64,000 nucleotides of DNA. Source: Bradyrhizobium canariense (GTDB lineage Bacteria > Pseudomonadota > Alphaproteobacteria > Rhizobiales > Xanthobacteraceae). Of the stretch, positions 8,236 through 17,062 are shown piece after piece. The notes beneath the pieces were generated by a model, which worked only from the letters and a program-made list of their open reading frames with translations, did not search any database and was not told the DNA's origin. Each line of letters begins with the position of its first letter. Positions within the stretch are counted from its first letter, which is position 1. The DNA is taken from contig NZ_JAFCKJ010000007.1 of NCBI RefSeq assembly GCF_018130465.1, positions 186,001 to 250,000 of the forward strand, given 5' to 3'. The position numbers and the translations under genes were made by a program.

Positions 8236-8257
8236 GCCCAGTCAGTCTCGAGTGAAA

Positions 8258-8289
8258 AGAAGGGCCGCCCGCAGCGGCCCTTTCTTTTT
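8258..8289 (+). terminator. Rho-independent terminator of the DUF2778 gene
   Basis: AAGGGCCGC (8260-8268) pairs perfectly with GCGGCCCTT (8274-8282) around a 5-base loop, followed by TCTTTTT. It starts about 25 bases after the stop codon. Confidence 0.85.
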
Positions 8290-8299
8290 GCGCGTCGTT

Positions 8300-9124
8300 T
8301 CAGCCCGGCCAGCACTGTCCGCCGCCGTCGATCCTCAGCACCTGGCCCGAGACGAAGGCGCCCATCGGGCCTGCGAAGAACTCGACGACGCGTGCGACCT
8401 CGTCGACGGTCGCGATGCGGTCGAGCGTGCCGGTCTCGACCATCCGGTCCCGGTCCACCGCGCGGGTGCCGAGGAAACGGCCGGTACGGGTATCCCCGGG
8501 CGCGATGCAATTGACGGCGATGTCGTAGGGGCGGAGCTGGTCGGCCAGGCATCGCGTGTAGTGGGTCACGCCGGCCTTCGACACCGCATAGATCGCACCG
8601 TTGGTGCGCCCTTTGAACGCGGCGACCGAGCCAAGCGTGACGATGCGGCCGCGTCGGCGCTCCATCATGCCGCGCGCGACCGCCTGGCATGTCAGGATGG
8701 TGCTGAGCAGATTGCGCTCCAGCACCGCGCGTACATCGGCCTCCTTGATGTTCACCGCATCGTTCGGATCGGGCTTGCCGCCGCCGGCCGCGATATCGCC
8801 GCCGGCATTGTGCACGAGAACGTCGATCGGGCCGAATGCCGCTTCGGTCTCCGCGATGACGCGAGCGATGTCCTCGCCCTTGGTGAGATCGCCGAGCACG
8901 CGCTGGCTGCGAACGCCGAATTCCCGGCCGATCTCGGCGGCGACCGCGGTGAGGGTGGTGCCCTCGCCATACTCGGCCGGCCCGTTCTCGCGCATGCCGT
9001 GGATGGCGACGTCAGCGCCGAGCGCGGCAAGCTTCTCTGCAAAAGCGCGGCCGAGCCCGCGCCCCGCGCCGGTCACCAGCGCAACTTTGCCTGCCAGAAT
9101 CCTGATGGTGTCATGCGATGTCAT
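8300..9124 (-). CDS. SDR family NAD(P)-dependent oxidoreductase
   Basis: 274 residues, classical short-chain dehydrogenase. Cofactor motif TGAGRGLGRAF near residue 17, HNAGGDIA, the catalytic IVTLGSVAAFKG serine region and YAVSKAG (Tyr-x-x-x-Lys), ending with GQVLRIDGGGQCWPG. It resembles FabG-like and sugar/alcohol dehydrogenases; the substrate is not deducible. It lies 22 bases downstream of the RpiR regulator gene and is divergent from a branched-chain-type ABC importer with an aldehyde dehydrogenase, so it probably oxidises or reduces an intermediate of the compound imported by that system. Confidence 0.88.
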   Translation of the reverse strand: MTSHDTIRILAGKVALVTGAGRGLGRAFAEKLAALGADVAIHGMRENGPAEYGEGTTLTAVAAEIGREFGVRSQRVLGDLTKGEDIARVIAETEAAFGPIDVLVHNAGGDIAAGGGKPDPNDAVNIKEADVRAVLERNLLSTILTCQAVARGMMERRRGRIVTLGSVAAFKGRTNGAIYAVSKAGVTHYTRCLADQLRPYDIAVNCIAPGDTRTGRFLGTRAVDRDRMVETGTLDRIATVDEVARVVEFFAGPMGAFVSGQVLRIDGGGQCWPG

Positions 9125-9146
9125 GATCTTGTTCCTGTTGTGAATG

Positions 9147-9980
9147 TCAGTCTGCTGCGAGATCGAGGCCGATTGCCATCGCCTGCACGAGGCACATCGG
9201 TGCGACGAGCGTGCGCAGCGCAGGCTCAGGCATGTCCTGGATCTCGAACACCACGCTCGCGCCCTCGACGATCGGGCTCAAGAGGCTGTCGGTGATGGAG
9301 ATCGTGGGCACGCCCCGCGCGACGAGTTCGGGAAACAGCCGCGCCGTATCCGGATAGTAATTTCGGAAGCTGATCGCGACCAGCGCGTCCTCCGTGGTCG
9401 CGGCATGCGACTGCTCGTGGATGCTGCCGCCGGTGCCGTCGAGCAGGACGACACGACGCCCGAGCTTGCGCAGCACGTAGGCCAAATGGATCGCAACCGG
9501 AAACGAGCCGCCGAGGCCGAGCAAATAGATGTCGCGCGCCTTGGCGAGGATCGCGGTTGCGGCGTCGAGCTCGCGCGCATGCACGGACTGGCTCAGCGTG
9601 ACCAGCGCCGATTGGGCTTCCGAGACGAACCGCGACAACACCGCGGCCGGCTGGCGGCCGAGCACTGACTTCTCCTCGCTCTTCATGCGGGCGAGGCGCG
9701 CCTTGTAGCTTGGTGCGACGCCGGCGACGAGGCGGGAGCGGAACACCTGCTGCATCTCAGTGAAGCCGCCGAACCCGAGCGCATGCGCGAAGCGAACGAT
9801 CGCAGACGGCGGCACCCCTGAGCGCTGCGCGACCTCCGCCACTGTGCCGAGCGCGACATCGGTCGGGTGATCGAGCACGAACTCAGCGATCTGCTGCAGT
9901 CGGCCGGACAGAGCCCGGTGCCGCTGCGCAATCGCGCCGCGCAGCTCGTCGTAACTCATGGCGCCAGCCGGCTTGTTCAT
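9147..9980 (-). CDS. MurR/RpiR family transcriptional regulator
   Basis: 277 residues. An N-terminal HTH_6 domain (about 5-80: LQQIAEFVLDHPTDVALGTVAEVAQRSGVPPSAIVRFAHALGF) is followed by a SIS sugar-phosphate-type ligand domain (about 125-260: AKARDIYLLGLGGSFPVAIHLAYVLRKLG, VAISFRNYYPDT). RpiR members usually control adjacent catabolic genes in response to a phosphorylated or acidic metabolite. It is divergent from the SBP gene at 10117 across an AT-rich region with repeated AATATTCTA boxes, so it most likely controls both the importer and its own operon with the SDR. Start at 9980 has GGAG 10 bases upstream; a second ATG at 9959 is possible. Confidence 0.88.
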   Translation of the reverse strand: MNKPAGAMSYDELRGAIAQRHRALSGRLQQIAEFVLDHPTDVALGTVAEVAQRSGVPPSAIVRFAHALGFGGFTEMQQVFRSRLVAGVAPSYKARLARMKSEEKSVLGRQPAAVLSRFVSEAQSALVTLSQSVHARELDAATAILAKARDIYLLGLGGSFPVAIHLAYVLRKLGRRVVLLDGTGGSIHEQSHAATTEDALVAISFRNYYPDTARLFPELVARGVPTISITDSLLSPIVEGASVVFEIQDMPEPALRTLVAPMCLVQAMAIGLDLAAD

Positions 9981-10035
9981 CGAGTCGGGTCTCCAGATCG
10001 GCCGCCTGTTTAACGGCATTTCGTCGTTTGGATCA

Positions 10036-10074
10036 AATATTCTACTTTACATAACAAATGGAATGAATATTCTA
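10036..10074. promoter_or_regulatory. candidate RpiR operator: two AATATTCTA boxes in AT-rich divergent promoter
   Basis: AATATTCTA occurs at 10036-10044 and 10066-10074 in the same orientation, 30 bases apart, so nearly three helical turns. The second is part of the 8-bp palindrome GAATATTC (10065-10072). The region is strikingly AT-rich compared with its surroundings and lies between divergent regulator and importer genes. Confidence 0.5.
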
Positions 10075-10116
10075 ATCTCACAAAAAAGCAAAAGACTTCG
10101 AAAACGGGAGGAAACG

Positions 10117-11409
10117 ATGAGAGCGCGTCAGATCTCACGGCGAAGCGTTCTGAAGGGCAGCTTGATGGCCAGCGTCATCGGCGGCACCGGCAGCTTCTTT
10201 GGGCCATGGCGGGAGAACCATGCCTGGGCGCAAGGCGCGAAACCGATCAAGCTTGGCCTGACCTGCGATGCCAGCGGTCAATACGGCAACAGCGGCCAGG
10301 ATGATTTCCGCGGCATCAAGATGGCCATCGATGAAATCAACGCCAAAGGTGGCGTGCTCGGGCGTCAGGTCATTTTCATCACCGCGGACACCGAGACGAC
10401 ACCAGCCACCGGCAGCCGCGTCGCCGAACGTTTCATCACCCGCGAGGACTGCACCATCCTGATCGGCGCGCTGCATTCCGGCGTCGCCAATGCCATCACG
10501 CAGGTCGCCAGCAAATACGGTGTGATCTACATGAACACCAATTCCTCCGCGCCGAGCGAAGCCGGGGAGAACTGCTCACGCGTGAAATTCGTCTGGGACG
10601 GCAACGGCACCAATTTTTCCAAGGCGTCGGTCAAGAACGCGGTGGACTCCATCGGCAAGAACTGGATGCTGCTGACCAACGATTATGTCTGGGGTCACAC
10701 GACGTCTGCCGCGACCAGGACGCAGGTCGAGGGCGCCGGTGGCAAGATCATCGATAATCTGCTGGTACCGCAGAACACGCGCGACTTTACCGCCTATCTG
10801 CTGAAGATCCAGCAGGCCAAGCCCGACGTTGTGGCGACCGCGGTTGGCGGCGACGATATCAAGGCATTGCGCGAGCAAGTGGCGCAGCTCAAGCTCGACG
10901 GCAAGCCGGCCTGGATCAACAACCAGCAGGACTGGCCCGACGTGTGGGGCGCGCCCGACAGCCTGTTCGGCGTGTTCGGCACGACCTGGTATCACAAGCT
11001 GCCGCTGCCCGGGGTCGCCGAATTCGTCAAGAAGTGGCAGGCCGCCAACAAGGACGGCCCGATCCCAGTGCCGGGCAACGTCTCCTACAACGGCTACATG
11101 TCCACGCGCGAACTGCTCCGTGCGATCGAGCGGGCAGGGTCGACCAACAACGTCAAGATCATCAAGGAGCTCGAGAACCTGAAGGTCTCGGCGACCGACC
11201 GGATGCAGCATTTCGACGCCTACATGGATCCGATGACGCACCAGATGCAGCAGACGATCTATCTGGCGCGGCGCAACGCCAAGCCGGCCGACAACACCGA
11301 TCTGTTCGAGATCATCAGCTGGACGGAGCCGAAATCCGCCGCCGACGACGCGGCACCCGGCAAGTGCAAGCTCACGCCCTACGAGCGGGTGCCGACCGTC
11401 GACTCCTAG
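10117..11409 (+). CDS. branched-chain-type ABC transporter substrate-binding protein
   Basis: 430 residues. N-terminus MRARQISRRSVLKGSLMASVIGG is a twin-arginine-type signal (SRRSVLKG), with likely cleavage after AWA. The mature part is a type I periplasmic binding fold (Peripla_BP_6): IKLGLTCDASGQYGNSGQDDFRGIKMAIDEINAKGGVLGRQV, TCxI..GALHSGVANAI and WMLLTNDYVWGHT. Such proteins bind amino acids, amides or small aromatic or carboxylic acids. It starts the importer operon; a strong SD (GGGAGGA) precedes the ATG. The accompanying SDR and succinate-semialdehyde-type dehydrogenase suggest a carbon source rather than leucine itself, but the ligand is unknown. Confidence 0.88.
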   Translation: MRARQISRRSVLKGSLMASVIGGTGSFFGPWRENHAWAQGAKPIKLGLTCDASGQYGNSGQDDFRGIKMAIDEINAKGGVLGRQVIFITADTETTPATGSRVAERFITREDCTILIGALHSGVANAITQVASKYGVIYMNTNSSAPSEAGENCSRVKFVWDGNGTNFSKASVKNAVDSIGKNWMLLTNDYVWGHTTSAATRTQVEGAGGKIIDNLLVPQNTRDFTAYLLKIQQAKPDVVATAVGGDDIKALREQVAQLKLDGKPAWINNQQDWPDVWGAPDSLFGVFGTTWYHKLPLPGVAEFVKKWQAANKDGPIPVPGNVSYNGYMSTRELLRAIERAGSTNNVKIIKELENLKVSATDRMQHFDAYMDPMTHQMQQTIYLARRNAKPADNTDLFEIISWTEPKSAADDAAPGKCKLTPYERVPTVDS

Positions 11410-11513
11410 AGACGGCGCGTCACATCGCGGACCGAGCGGCGCGCATCTTGCGCGCCGTGCGCCGGGACCATCGGTGTTCCGGGTGACACACGCCAGTTGC
11501 GAGAACCAAAACC

Positions 11514-12434
11514 TTGTTCGACCTTCTTCCGCATCTCCTCAACGGCCTGACGCTCGGCCTGTTGTTCGCGCTGATCGCGCTAGGCTTCATGCTCATCGTC
11601 GGGCTGATGGAGCAGATCAACCTCGCGCACGGCTCGCTGTTCGCGCTCGGGGCTTATGTTGCCATGCAGCTCACGGGGCCACGCCCGCCATTGCCGATGG
11701 AACTTGCGAAAGCGTGGCTCGCGCTGCCGCTTGGCTGGCGCTATGCCGCCACGTTGATCATCGCGCCCGTGATCGTAAGTCTGGTCGGCATGCTGATCGA
11801 GCTCTGCATGCGGCGCACTTACGGCAAGGATCCGCTCTACGGGCTGCTCCTGACCTTCGGCGCCGCGATGGTGATCGAGGAGATGATCCGCCTGGTCTGG
11901 GGCACGCGCGACTACGTGCTGCAGGTACCGTCCGCCATCAATGGCGGCTTCCTGTTCGGCGACCTGATCTGGTCGACTTATCGTTTCTACGCAGCGGGCA
12001 TCGCGGCCGGGGTCATCGGCATGGTCTGGCTGTTGATCGAAAAGACCTCGTTCGGAGCGACGGTCAAGGCCGGCGCGCACGACAGCGAGATCGTTCGCGC
12101 ACTCGGCATCAACCTGTCACGATTGCGGCTCCTGGTCTTCGTGTTCGGCACGATGCTGGCCGCGATCGCCGGCATCATCGTCGCGCCGATCTGGGGCATT
12201 CGCCCGCATATGGGTGTCGATGCCGTCATTCCTGCGTTCCTGGTGATCGTGCTTGGGGGCGTCGGCAGCTTTTGGGGTGCGGTCGTGGCGGGTCTTTTGG
12301 TCGGACTGTGTGTCGGCCTTGCCGGTGCCTACGCGTCCGAATGGTCGCTGTTGTCGATGTACATCCTGCTCGTCGCCGTCGTGACGTTCCGCGCGCGGGG
12401 CCTATGGGGCAAGAAGAGCGTGCTCGAGGCCTAA
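11514..12434 (+). CDS. livH: branched-chain-type ABC permease, LivH family
   Basis: 306 residues, about eight membrane helices, with LivH hallmarks: LLNGLTLGLLFALIALGFMLIVGLMEQINLAHGSLFALGAYVA near the start and GINLSRLRLLVFVFGTMLAAIAG in the coupling-loop region. It pairs with LivM to form the channel. The best start is a TTG at 11514; no ATG fits the conserved N-terminus. A long alternative frame runs through this gene into livM but is not coding here. The gene lies 104 bases after the SBP gene. Confidence 0.88.
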   Translation: MFDLLPHLLNGLTLGLLFALIALGFMLIVGLMEQINLAHGSLFALGAYVAMQLTGPRPPLPMELAKAWLALPLGWRYAATLIIAPVIVSLVGMLIELCMRRTYGKDPLYGLLLTFGAAMVIEEMIRLVWGTRDYVLQVPSAINGGFLFGDLIWSTYRFYAAGIAAGVIGMVWLLIEKTSFGATVKAGAHDSEIVRALGINLSRLRLLVFVFGTMLAAIAGIIVAPIWGIRPHMGVDAVIPAFLVIVLGGVGSFWGAVVAGLLVGLCVGLAGAYASEWSLLSMYILLVAVVTFRARGLWGKKSVLEA

Positions 12435-12439
12435 AGGGA

Positions 12440-13483
12440 ATGATTGTGGAAACAAAATCTTCACCGGATGCCGCGCGCCTCGTGACGCCGACGATGCTGG
12501 TGCTCTGGCTCGTGCTTGCAACGGTGCCGCTCTGGATCACGCGGATCGGGCTCTATCCCTATCTCGGGATCGAAATCCTGATCTGGTCGCTCTACGCGCT
12601 CGCGTTCAACCTGGTGCTGGGCACCGCCGGACTTCCGTCGTTCGGTCATGGTGCCTATTTCGGCATCGGCGCCTACGCGTTCGGCCTCTGTCAGCTCGAA
12701 ATCGTTGCAAATCTCTGGATATGTCTGATTGCCGCAGCCGCGGTCGCGGGCCTCGCCGGCGTGCTGGTGGCGCTGTTCATCTCGCACAGGCGCGGCATCT
12801 ATTATGCCTTCATGACGATTGCGTTCGGCCAGATCTTCTGGACGCTGGCGATCAAATCGCACCGGATCACCGGCGGCGAAGACGGACTTCTCAAGATCAA
12901 ACGGTTGCCGGCCGATTTCGGGCTTGTGTCGTTCGATCTCACCGACAATGTCGCGTTCTACTATTTCGTGCTCGCCGTCTTTGCGGTCGGCACCGCCGCA
13001 TTGTGGCGACTGGTGAACTCGCCCTATGGCCGCGTGGTCGCTGCGATCAGGCAGAGCGAAGTTCGCGCAAGCCATCTCGGCTATAATGTGTGGCTCTACA
13101 AGGTAGCGGTCTTTGCGCTGTCGGCCGCCGTCTCGGGCTTTGCAGGCGGATTATTCGCTATGGCGCAGCTCGCCGCATTCCCTGACGTCATGAGCCTGCA
13201 TCAATCCGGCTACGTCGTGATGATGACTCTCGTCGGGGGTGGGCTTGTCAGCTTCTGGGGCCCGGTGATCGGCGTGTTTCTCTTCCTCACCGCCCGAGAC
13301 GTGATCGGCGCGCTGACCAATGCCTGGATGCTCTATTTTGGTCTGCTGTTCATCGCGATCGTGCTGTTTCGCCCCGAAGGCATTGCCGGCGCGATATCCG
13401 CTGCCGTGCAGCAGCACTCGCTCGGCGCCTTACGGCAGCGCAGTACGTCGGCGATGCGGCTGCTGTTCGGGAGCGGGCGATGA
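12440..13483 (+). CDS. livM: branched-chain-type ABC permease, LivM family
   Basis: 347 residues, about nine membrane helices. Diagnostic segments are ILIWSLYALAFNLVLGTAGLPSFGHGAYFGIGAYA, YYAFMTIAFGQIFWTLAIKSHRITGGEDGL and GYNVWLYKVAVFALSAAVSGFAGGLFA. Second permease of the importer, five bases after livH. ATG at 12440 is preceded by AAGGG; a GTG two codons later is an alternative. Its stop overlaps the livG start by four bases (ATGA), indicating translational coupling. Confidence 0.9.
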   Translation: MIVETKSSPDAARLVTPTMLVLWLVLATVPLWITRIGLYPYLGIEILIWSLYALAFNLVLGTAGLPSFGHGAYFGIGAYAFGLCQLEIVANLWICLIAAAAVAGLAGVLVALFISHRRGIYYAFMTIAFGQIFWTLAIKSHRITGGEDGLLKIKRLPADFGLVSFDLTDNVAFYYFVLAVFAVGTAALWRLVNSPYGRVVAAIRQSEVRASHLGYNVWLYKVAVFALSAAVSGFAGGLFAMAQLAAFPDVMSLHQSGYVVMMTLVGGGLVSFWGPVIGVFLFLTARDVIGALTNAWMLYFGLLFIAIVLFRPEGIAGAISAAVQQHSLGALRQRSTSAMRLLFGSGR

Positions 13484-14223
13484 ACATGATCGAGGCCGCA
13501 GCCGTTCATGTCCGCTTCGGCGATCGCGTCGTGCTGGAAAGCGTCGATCTCGCGGTCGCGGAGGGCGAGTTTCACGGTGTGATGGGTCCGAACGGCGCCG
13601 GCAAGACCACATTCTTCAATGTCCTCACCGGCCGGGTGAAACCGAACCGGGGCCGAGTCCTGCTCGCCGGCGAGGATGTCACGGGCCTCAGCCCGCACCG
13701 CATCGCCGCCAAGGGCATCGCTCGCTCGTTTCAGATCATGACACTGTTCGACGAATTCTCCGCGCGTGACAACGTCATGATGGGCTTGCCCGAGTTTCGC
13801 GCCCGCGGCCACGATATCGCGCGCGCAGCGGCGGGCGACGGCCGGTTTGCCGCGAAGTCTTCCGAAGCGCTGGCGGCAGTCGGGCTTGCAGACAAGGGCG
13901 ACATCCGCGCCAAGGACCTATCCTATGGCGACCGGCGCGCGCTGGAGATCGCGGTCGCCCTGGCGCAGGCGCCCCGGGTGCTGTGCCTGGACGAGCCGAC
14001 CTCCGGCCTCGGCTCCGATGGGGTGCAGCGGCTCGCAGCCCTGATTGCTCGCCTGAAGAGGCGGCTGACCATCGTCGCCATCGAGCACGATATGGAGTTC
14101 CTGTTCTCGTTGGCGGACCGGATCTCGGTAATCCATTGGGGCCAGGTGGTGGCGCGTGGAACGCCACACGAGCTGCAGCAGAACGAATGGGTGCGGCGCT
14201 CCAATCTCGGGAAGTTCGCATGA
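13480..14223 (+). CDS. livG: ABC transporter ATP-binding protein, LivG family
   Basis: 247 residues. Walker A GPNGAGKTT (Lys42), the LivG-type Q-loop SFQIMTLFDEFSARDNVM, signature LSYGDRRALEIA, Walker B VLCLDEPTSGL and H-loop IVAIEHDMEFLFSLADRI are all present. It is a complete nucleotide-binding subunit energising LivHM. It overlaps livM upstream and livF downstream by four bases each. The signature LSYGD replaces LSGGQ, which is normal in the LivG branch. Confidence 0.92.
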   Translation: MNMIEAAAVHVRFGDRVVLESVDLAVAEGEFHGVMGPNGAGKTTFFNVLTGRVKPNRGRVLLAGEDVTGLSPHRIAAKGIARSFQIMTLFDEFSARDNVMMGLPEFRARGHDIARAAAGDGRFAAKSSEALAAVGLADKGDIRAKDLSYGDRRALEIAVALAQAPRVLCLDEPTSGLGSDGVQRLAALIARLKRRLTIVAIEHDMEFLFSLADRISVIHWGQVVARGTPHELQQNEWVRRSNLGKFA

Positions 14224-14921
14224 TCCTCGAAGTGGACGCGGTCGATACATTCTACGGCGAAACCCAGGCGCTGTTCGGCGCTTCGCTCGCTATCGAGCAA
14301 GCCAAGGTGTTTGCGCTGCTCGGTCCCAACGGCGCCGGCAAGACAACCATGCTCCGCTCTATTCTCGGGCTGACGCGTCCGCGCCGCGGCACTGTTTGTT
14401 TCGACGGTCACGATGTCACGCGCAATCCGACTCACGAGATTGCGCGCGCCGGCATCGGCTGGGTGCCCGACGACCGCCGGCTGTGCCCGACATTGACCGT
14501 CGCGCGCAACCTGTCGATCGCGCAAAAGCGCACGCGCTTTCGCCACTGGAGCGTCAAGGAGGCGGCCGCGATCTTCTCGCCGCTCGAATATCTCATGGAG
14601 CGCGACTGCGAAAACCTGTCGGGTGGCGAAATGCAGATGGTGGCGATCGCCCGCGCGCTGGTCGGCTCGCCGGGACTGGTGCTGTTCGACGAGCCGAGCC
14701 AGGGACTGGCGCCGAAAATCGTCGGCGACGTGCTCGCGACTATCTTGCGCATGAAGGACGAGGGCATTGCCTCGCTGGTCGTGGAGCAGAACGCCGAGAT
14801 CGCACTGTCGGTCGCAGATCATGCCGCGGTGATCGACCGCGGGCGGATCGTCTGGACCGGGGAGGCCGCGGCCTTGCGCGATGATCGCGGCCTTCGTCAG
14901 CGCTTGCTGGGAGTACAATAA
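14220..14921 (+). CDS. livF: ABC transporter ATP-binding protein, LivF family
   Basis: 233 residues. Walker A GPNGAGKTT (Lys41), WVPDDRRLCPTLTVARNL, signature LSGGEMQMVAIARAL (about 133-147), Walker B GLVLFDEPSQGLAPKIV (Asp157) and the H-loop region SLVVEQN. Complete second ATPase of the LivHMGF-type importer. The start overlaps the livG stop; the stop TAA is followed immediately by the GTG start of the next gene. Confidence 0.92.
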   Translation: MILEVDAVDTFYGETQALFGASLAIEQAKVFALLGPNGAGKTTMLRSILGLTRPRRGTVCFDGHDVTRNPTHEIARAGIGWVPDDRRLCPTLTVARNLSIAQKRTRFRHWSVKEAAAIFSPLEYLMERDCENLSGGEMQMVAIARALVGSPGLVLFDEPSQGLAPKIVGDVLATILRMKDEGIASLVVEQNAEIALSVADHAAVIDRGRIVWTGEAAALRDDRGLRQRLLGVQ

Positions 14922-15581
14922 GTGGCCGCACCGCTGCTCGTTCTCGACGACGTTCGGAAGGTCTATACGCGGGGCCGCGTGATCCGCCGCCCGACATTCA
15001 CGCTACAGGCAAACCTGTCGCTGGACGAACCTGAAATCGTCGGTGTCGTCGGCCCGAATGGCGCCGGCAAGACGACCTTGTTCGAGATGATGACGGGCTC
15101 GAACTCACCGACCTCGGGGCGCGTGCTGGTCGCGGGTACCGATATCCATGGCGTCAAATATCGGGAGCGCGACCGGCTCGCGATCCACTATCACCAGTCG
15201 TATCAGGTCCGGCGCTTTCGCAAGCGCATTCCATCCGCCTTGCTGGCGCCGTCGCCGACCCGGACGCCGCTGGTTCACCTGTTCGACGAACCGCAGTTCA
15301 ACCTGCAGGATGGCTATATCGGCTTCATGCTCGATTTCTTCCGCAAGCTGCGCGACGAGGACCGGCTGGTCATTCTCTGCATGCATCCGACAGCGGCCTG
15401 GCACCTCGACATCCTTGCCGAGATCGCCGGGCGATTCCTTTTTGTGGCCGGTGGCGGGGTGACGCGCATGGCCGATTTCGGTGCTCTCGTCGCCGAGCCG
15501 CGCTTCCGCTCCTATCTTGGGCCGGAGATGACAAAGGCGGCGGACGCGATTTGTCACCGGCCCATTCCTATCTCGACCTAA
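14922..15581 (+). CDS. ABC ATPase-like protein lacking the signature motif
   Basis: 219 residues starting with GTG directly after livF. Walker A GPNGAGKTT (44-52), a Q-loop-like HYHQSYQ (about 89-95), Walker B LVHLFDEPQFNLQ (Asp122, Glu123) and H-loop ILCMHPTAAW (His155) are recognisable. Only 72 residues separate the Walker lysine from the Walker B aspartate, against 116 in the adjacent LivF, and no LSGGQ-type motif exists between them. So most of the helical subdomain is missing. It could not form a normal ABC ATPase dimer interface; it may bind ATP without transport, or regulate LivGF. No frameshift is apparent, and it is translationally coupled to the transporter. Confidence 0.75.
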   Translation: MAAPLLVLDDVRKVYTRGRVIRRPTFTLQANLSLDEPEIVGVVGPNGAGKTTLFEMMTGSNSPTSGRVLVAGTDIHGVKYRERDRLAIHYHQSYQVRRFRKRIPSALLAPSPTRTPLVHLFDEPQFNLQDGYIGFMLDFFRKLRDEDRLVILCMHPTAAWHLDILAEIAGRFLFVAGGGVTRMADFGALVAEPRFRSYLGPEMTKAADAICHRPIPIST

Positions 15582-15608
15582 GGCAGAAAACGACTACAGG
15601 AGGATCCG

Positions 15609-17044
15609 TTGGCCTATTCGAACACCCAGCTTTTCATTGGCGGAAAATGGCGACCGGCCCATTCGGGCAAGGTGATCGAGGTACGCAATCCCGCGACCGA
15701 AGAGGTGATCGGCACCGTCGCCCATGCCGGACGGTCCGACCTCGACGAGGCGCTGGCCGCCGCCAGCGCCGGCTTCAAGATCTGGCGAAACGTTGCCCCC
15801 TTCGAGCGCTGCCGGATCATGCGCAAGGCCGCCGCGATCATGCGCGAGCGCAATGACGAGATCGCGCCGCTGCTCACGATGGAGCAGGGCAAGACTCTTG
15901 GCGAGGCCAGGATGGAGGCGATGGCCGCCGCCGACGTGATCGAGTGGTTTGCGGAAGAAGCCAAGCGCGCCTATGGCCGGCTGATCCCCGCGCGCGGCCC
16001 GGGCATCTACCAGCTCGCGATCAAGGAGCCGGTTGGACCGGTCGCGGCGTTCACGCCCTGGAATTTTCCGATCAATCAGGTCGTGCGCAAGCTCTCCGCC
16101 GCACTCGGCGCCGGCTGCTCGATCATCGTCAAGGCCCCGGAGGAGACGCCGGCCTCGCCCGCACAGCTGATCCGCGCATTTGCGGACGCTGGCGTGCCCG
16201 ATGGCGTCATCAACCTCGTCTACGGAGTTCCTGCCGAGATCTCCGAATATCTCATTCCGCATCCGGTGATCCGCAAGATCTCGTTCACGGGCTCGACCCA
16301 TGTCGGCAAGCAGCTCAATGCGCTGGCGGGCCTGCACATGAAGCGCGCCACCATGGAGCTCGGCGGTCATGCGCCGGCGATCATTTTCAAGGACGCCGAC
16401 GTCACATCGGCCGCGAAGATTCTGGCGGCAGCAAAATATCGCAATGCCGGGCAGGTTTGCATCTCGCCGACGCGGATGCTGGTGCAGGATGACGTGTTCC
16501 GTGAATTCGTCGACACATTTGTCGACAGCGCCAAGTCCTTCAAGGTCGGCAACGGCCTCGATCCCGAATCCAAGATGGGCTCGCTCGCCAATCCGCGCCG
16601 CGTCACCGCCATTGAAGGCATGGTGCAGGATGCCGTCGGCAAAGGCGCAAAGCTCGAGACCGGCGGCAAGCGCGTCGGCAACAAGGGCCATTTCTTCGAG
16701 CCGACCGTGGTGAGCGACGTGCCGAAGGATGCACGCGCCATGAACGGGAGCCGTTCGGCCCGCTCGCGTTGATTTCGCGCTTCTCGTCGTTCGACGAGGT
16801 GGTCGAGGAGGCCAACCGGCTGCCTTTTGGGCTGGCGTCCTACGCCTTCACCAGCTCGGCGAAGACGGCGGCCGCGATCGGTTCGGCGGTCGAAGCCGGC
16901 ATGGTGTCGATCAACAGTTTTGGTCTCGCGCTTCCCGAAGTGCCGTTCGGCGGCATCAAGGATTCCGGCTACGGCTCGGAAGGCGGCACCGAGGCGATGG
17001 AGGGCTACTTCAACACCAAGTTCATCAGCCAGACCGGTGTGTGA
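15609..17044 (+). pseudogene. NAD(P)-dependent aldehyde dehydrogenase (succinate-semialdehyde type), one-base frameshift
   Basis: The two reading frames together give a full-length aldehyde dehydrogenase of about 478 residues. Frame 1 (15609 to about 16746) has [23 protein letters not shown], catalytic Glu250 (TMELGGHAP) and Cys284 ([11 protein letters not shown]). Frame 2 resumes at [16 protein letters not shown] and ends [16 protein letters not shown]...FISQTGV. At 16743-16750 the DNA reads AACGGGAGC; one extra base after 16746 would restore the invariant N-E-E-P-F-G-P. It is either a genuine recent lesion or a sequencing error. Start is TTG at 15609 with a strong AGGAGG. It belongs with the upstream importer and would oxidise an aldehyde intermediate. 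Confidence 0.85.
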
Positions 17045-17062
17045 CCGCCGGGTGATGCGCAG

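Noticed and set aside
11474-12439. Upstream extension of livM giving a 669-residue protein
   Set aside because: The added part is an out-of-frame reading of livH, which itself encodes an unmistakable permease; livM has its own start at 12440.
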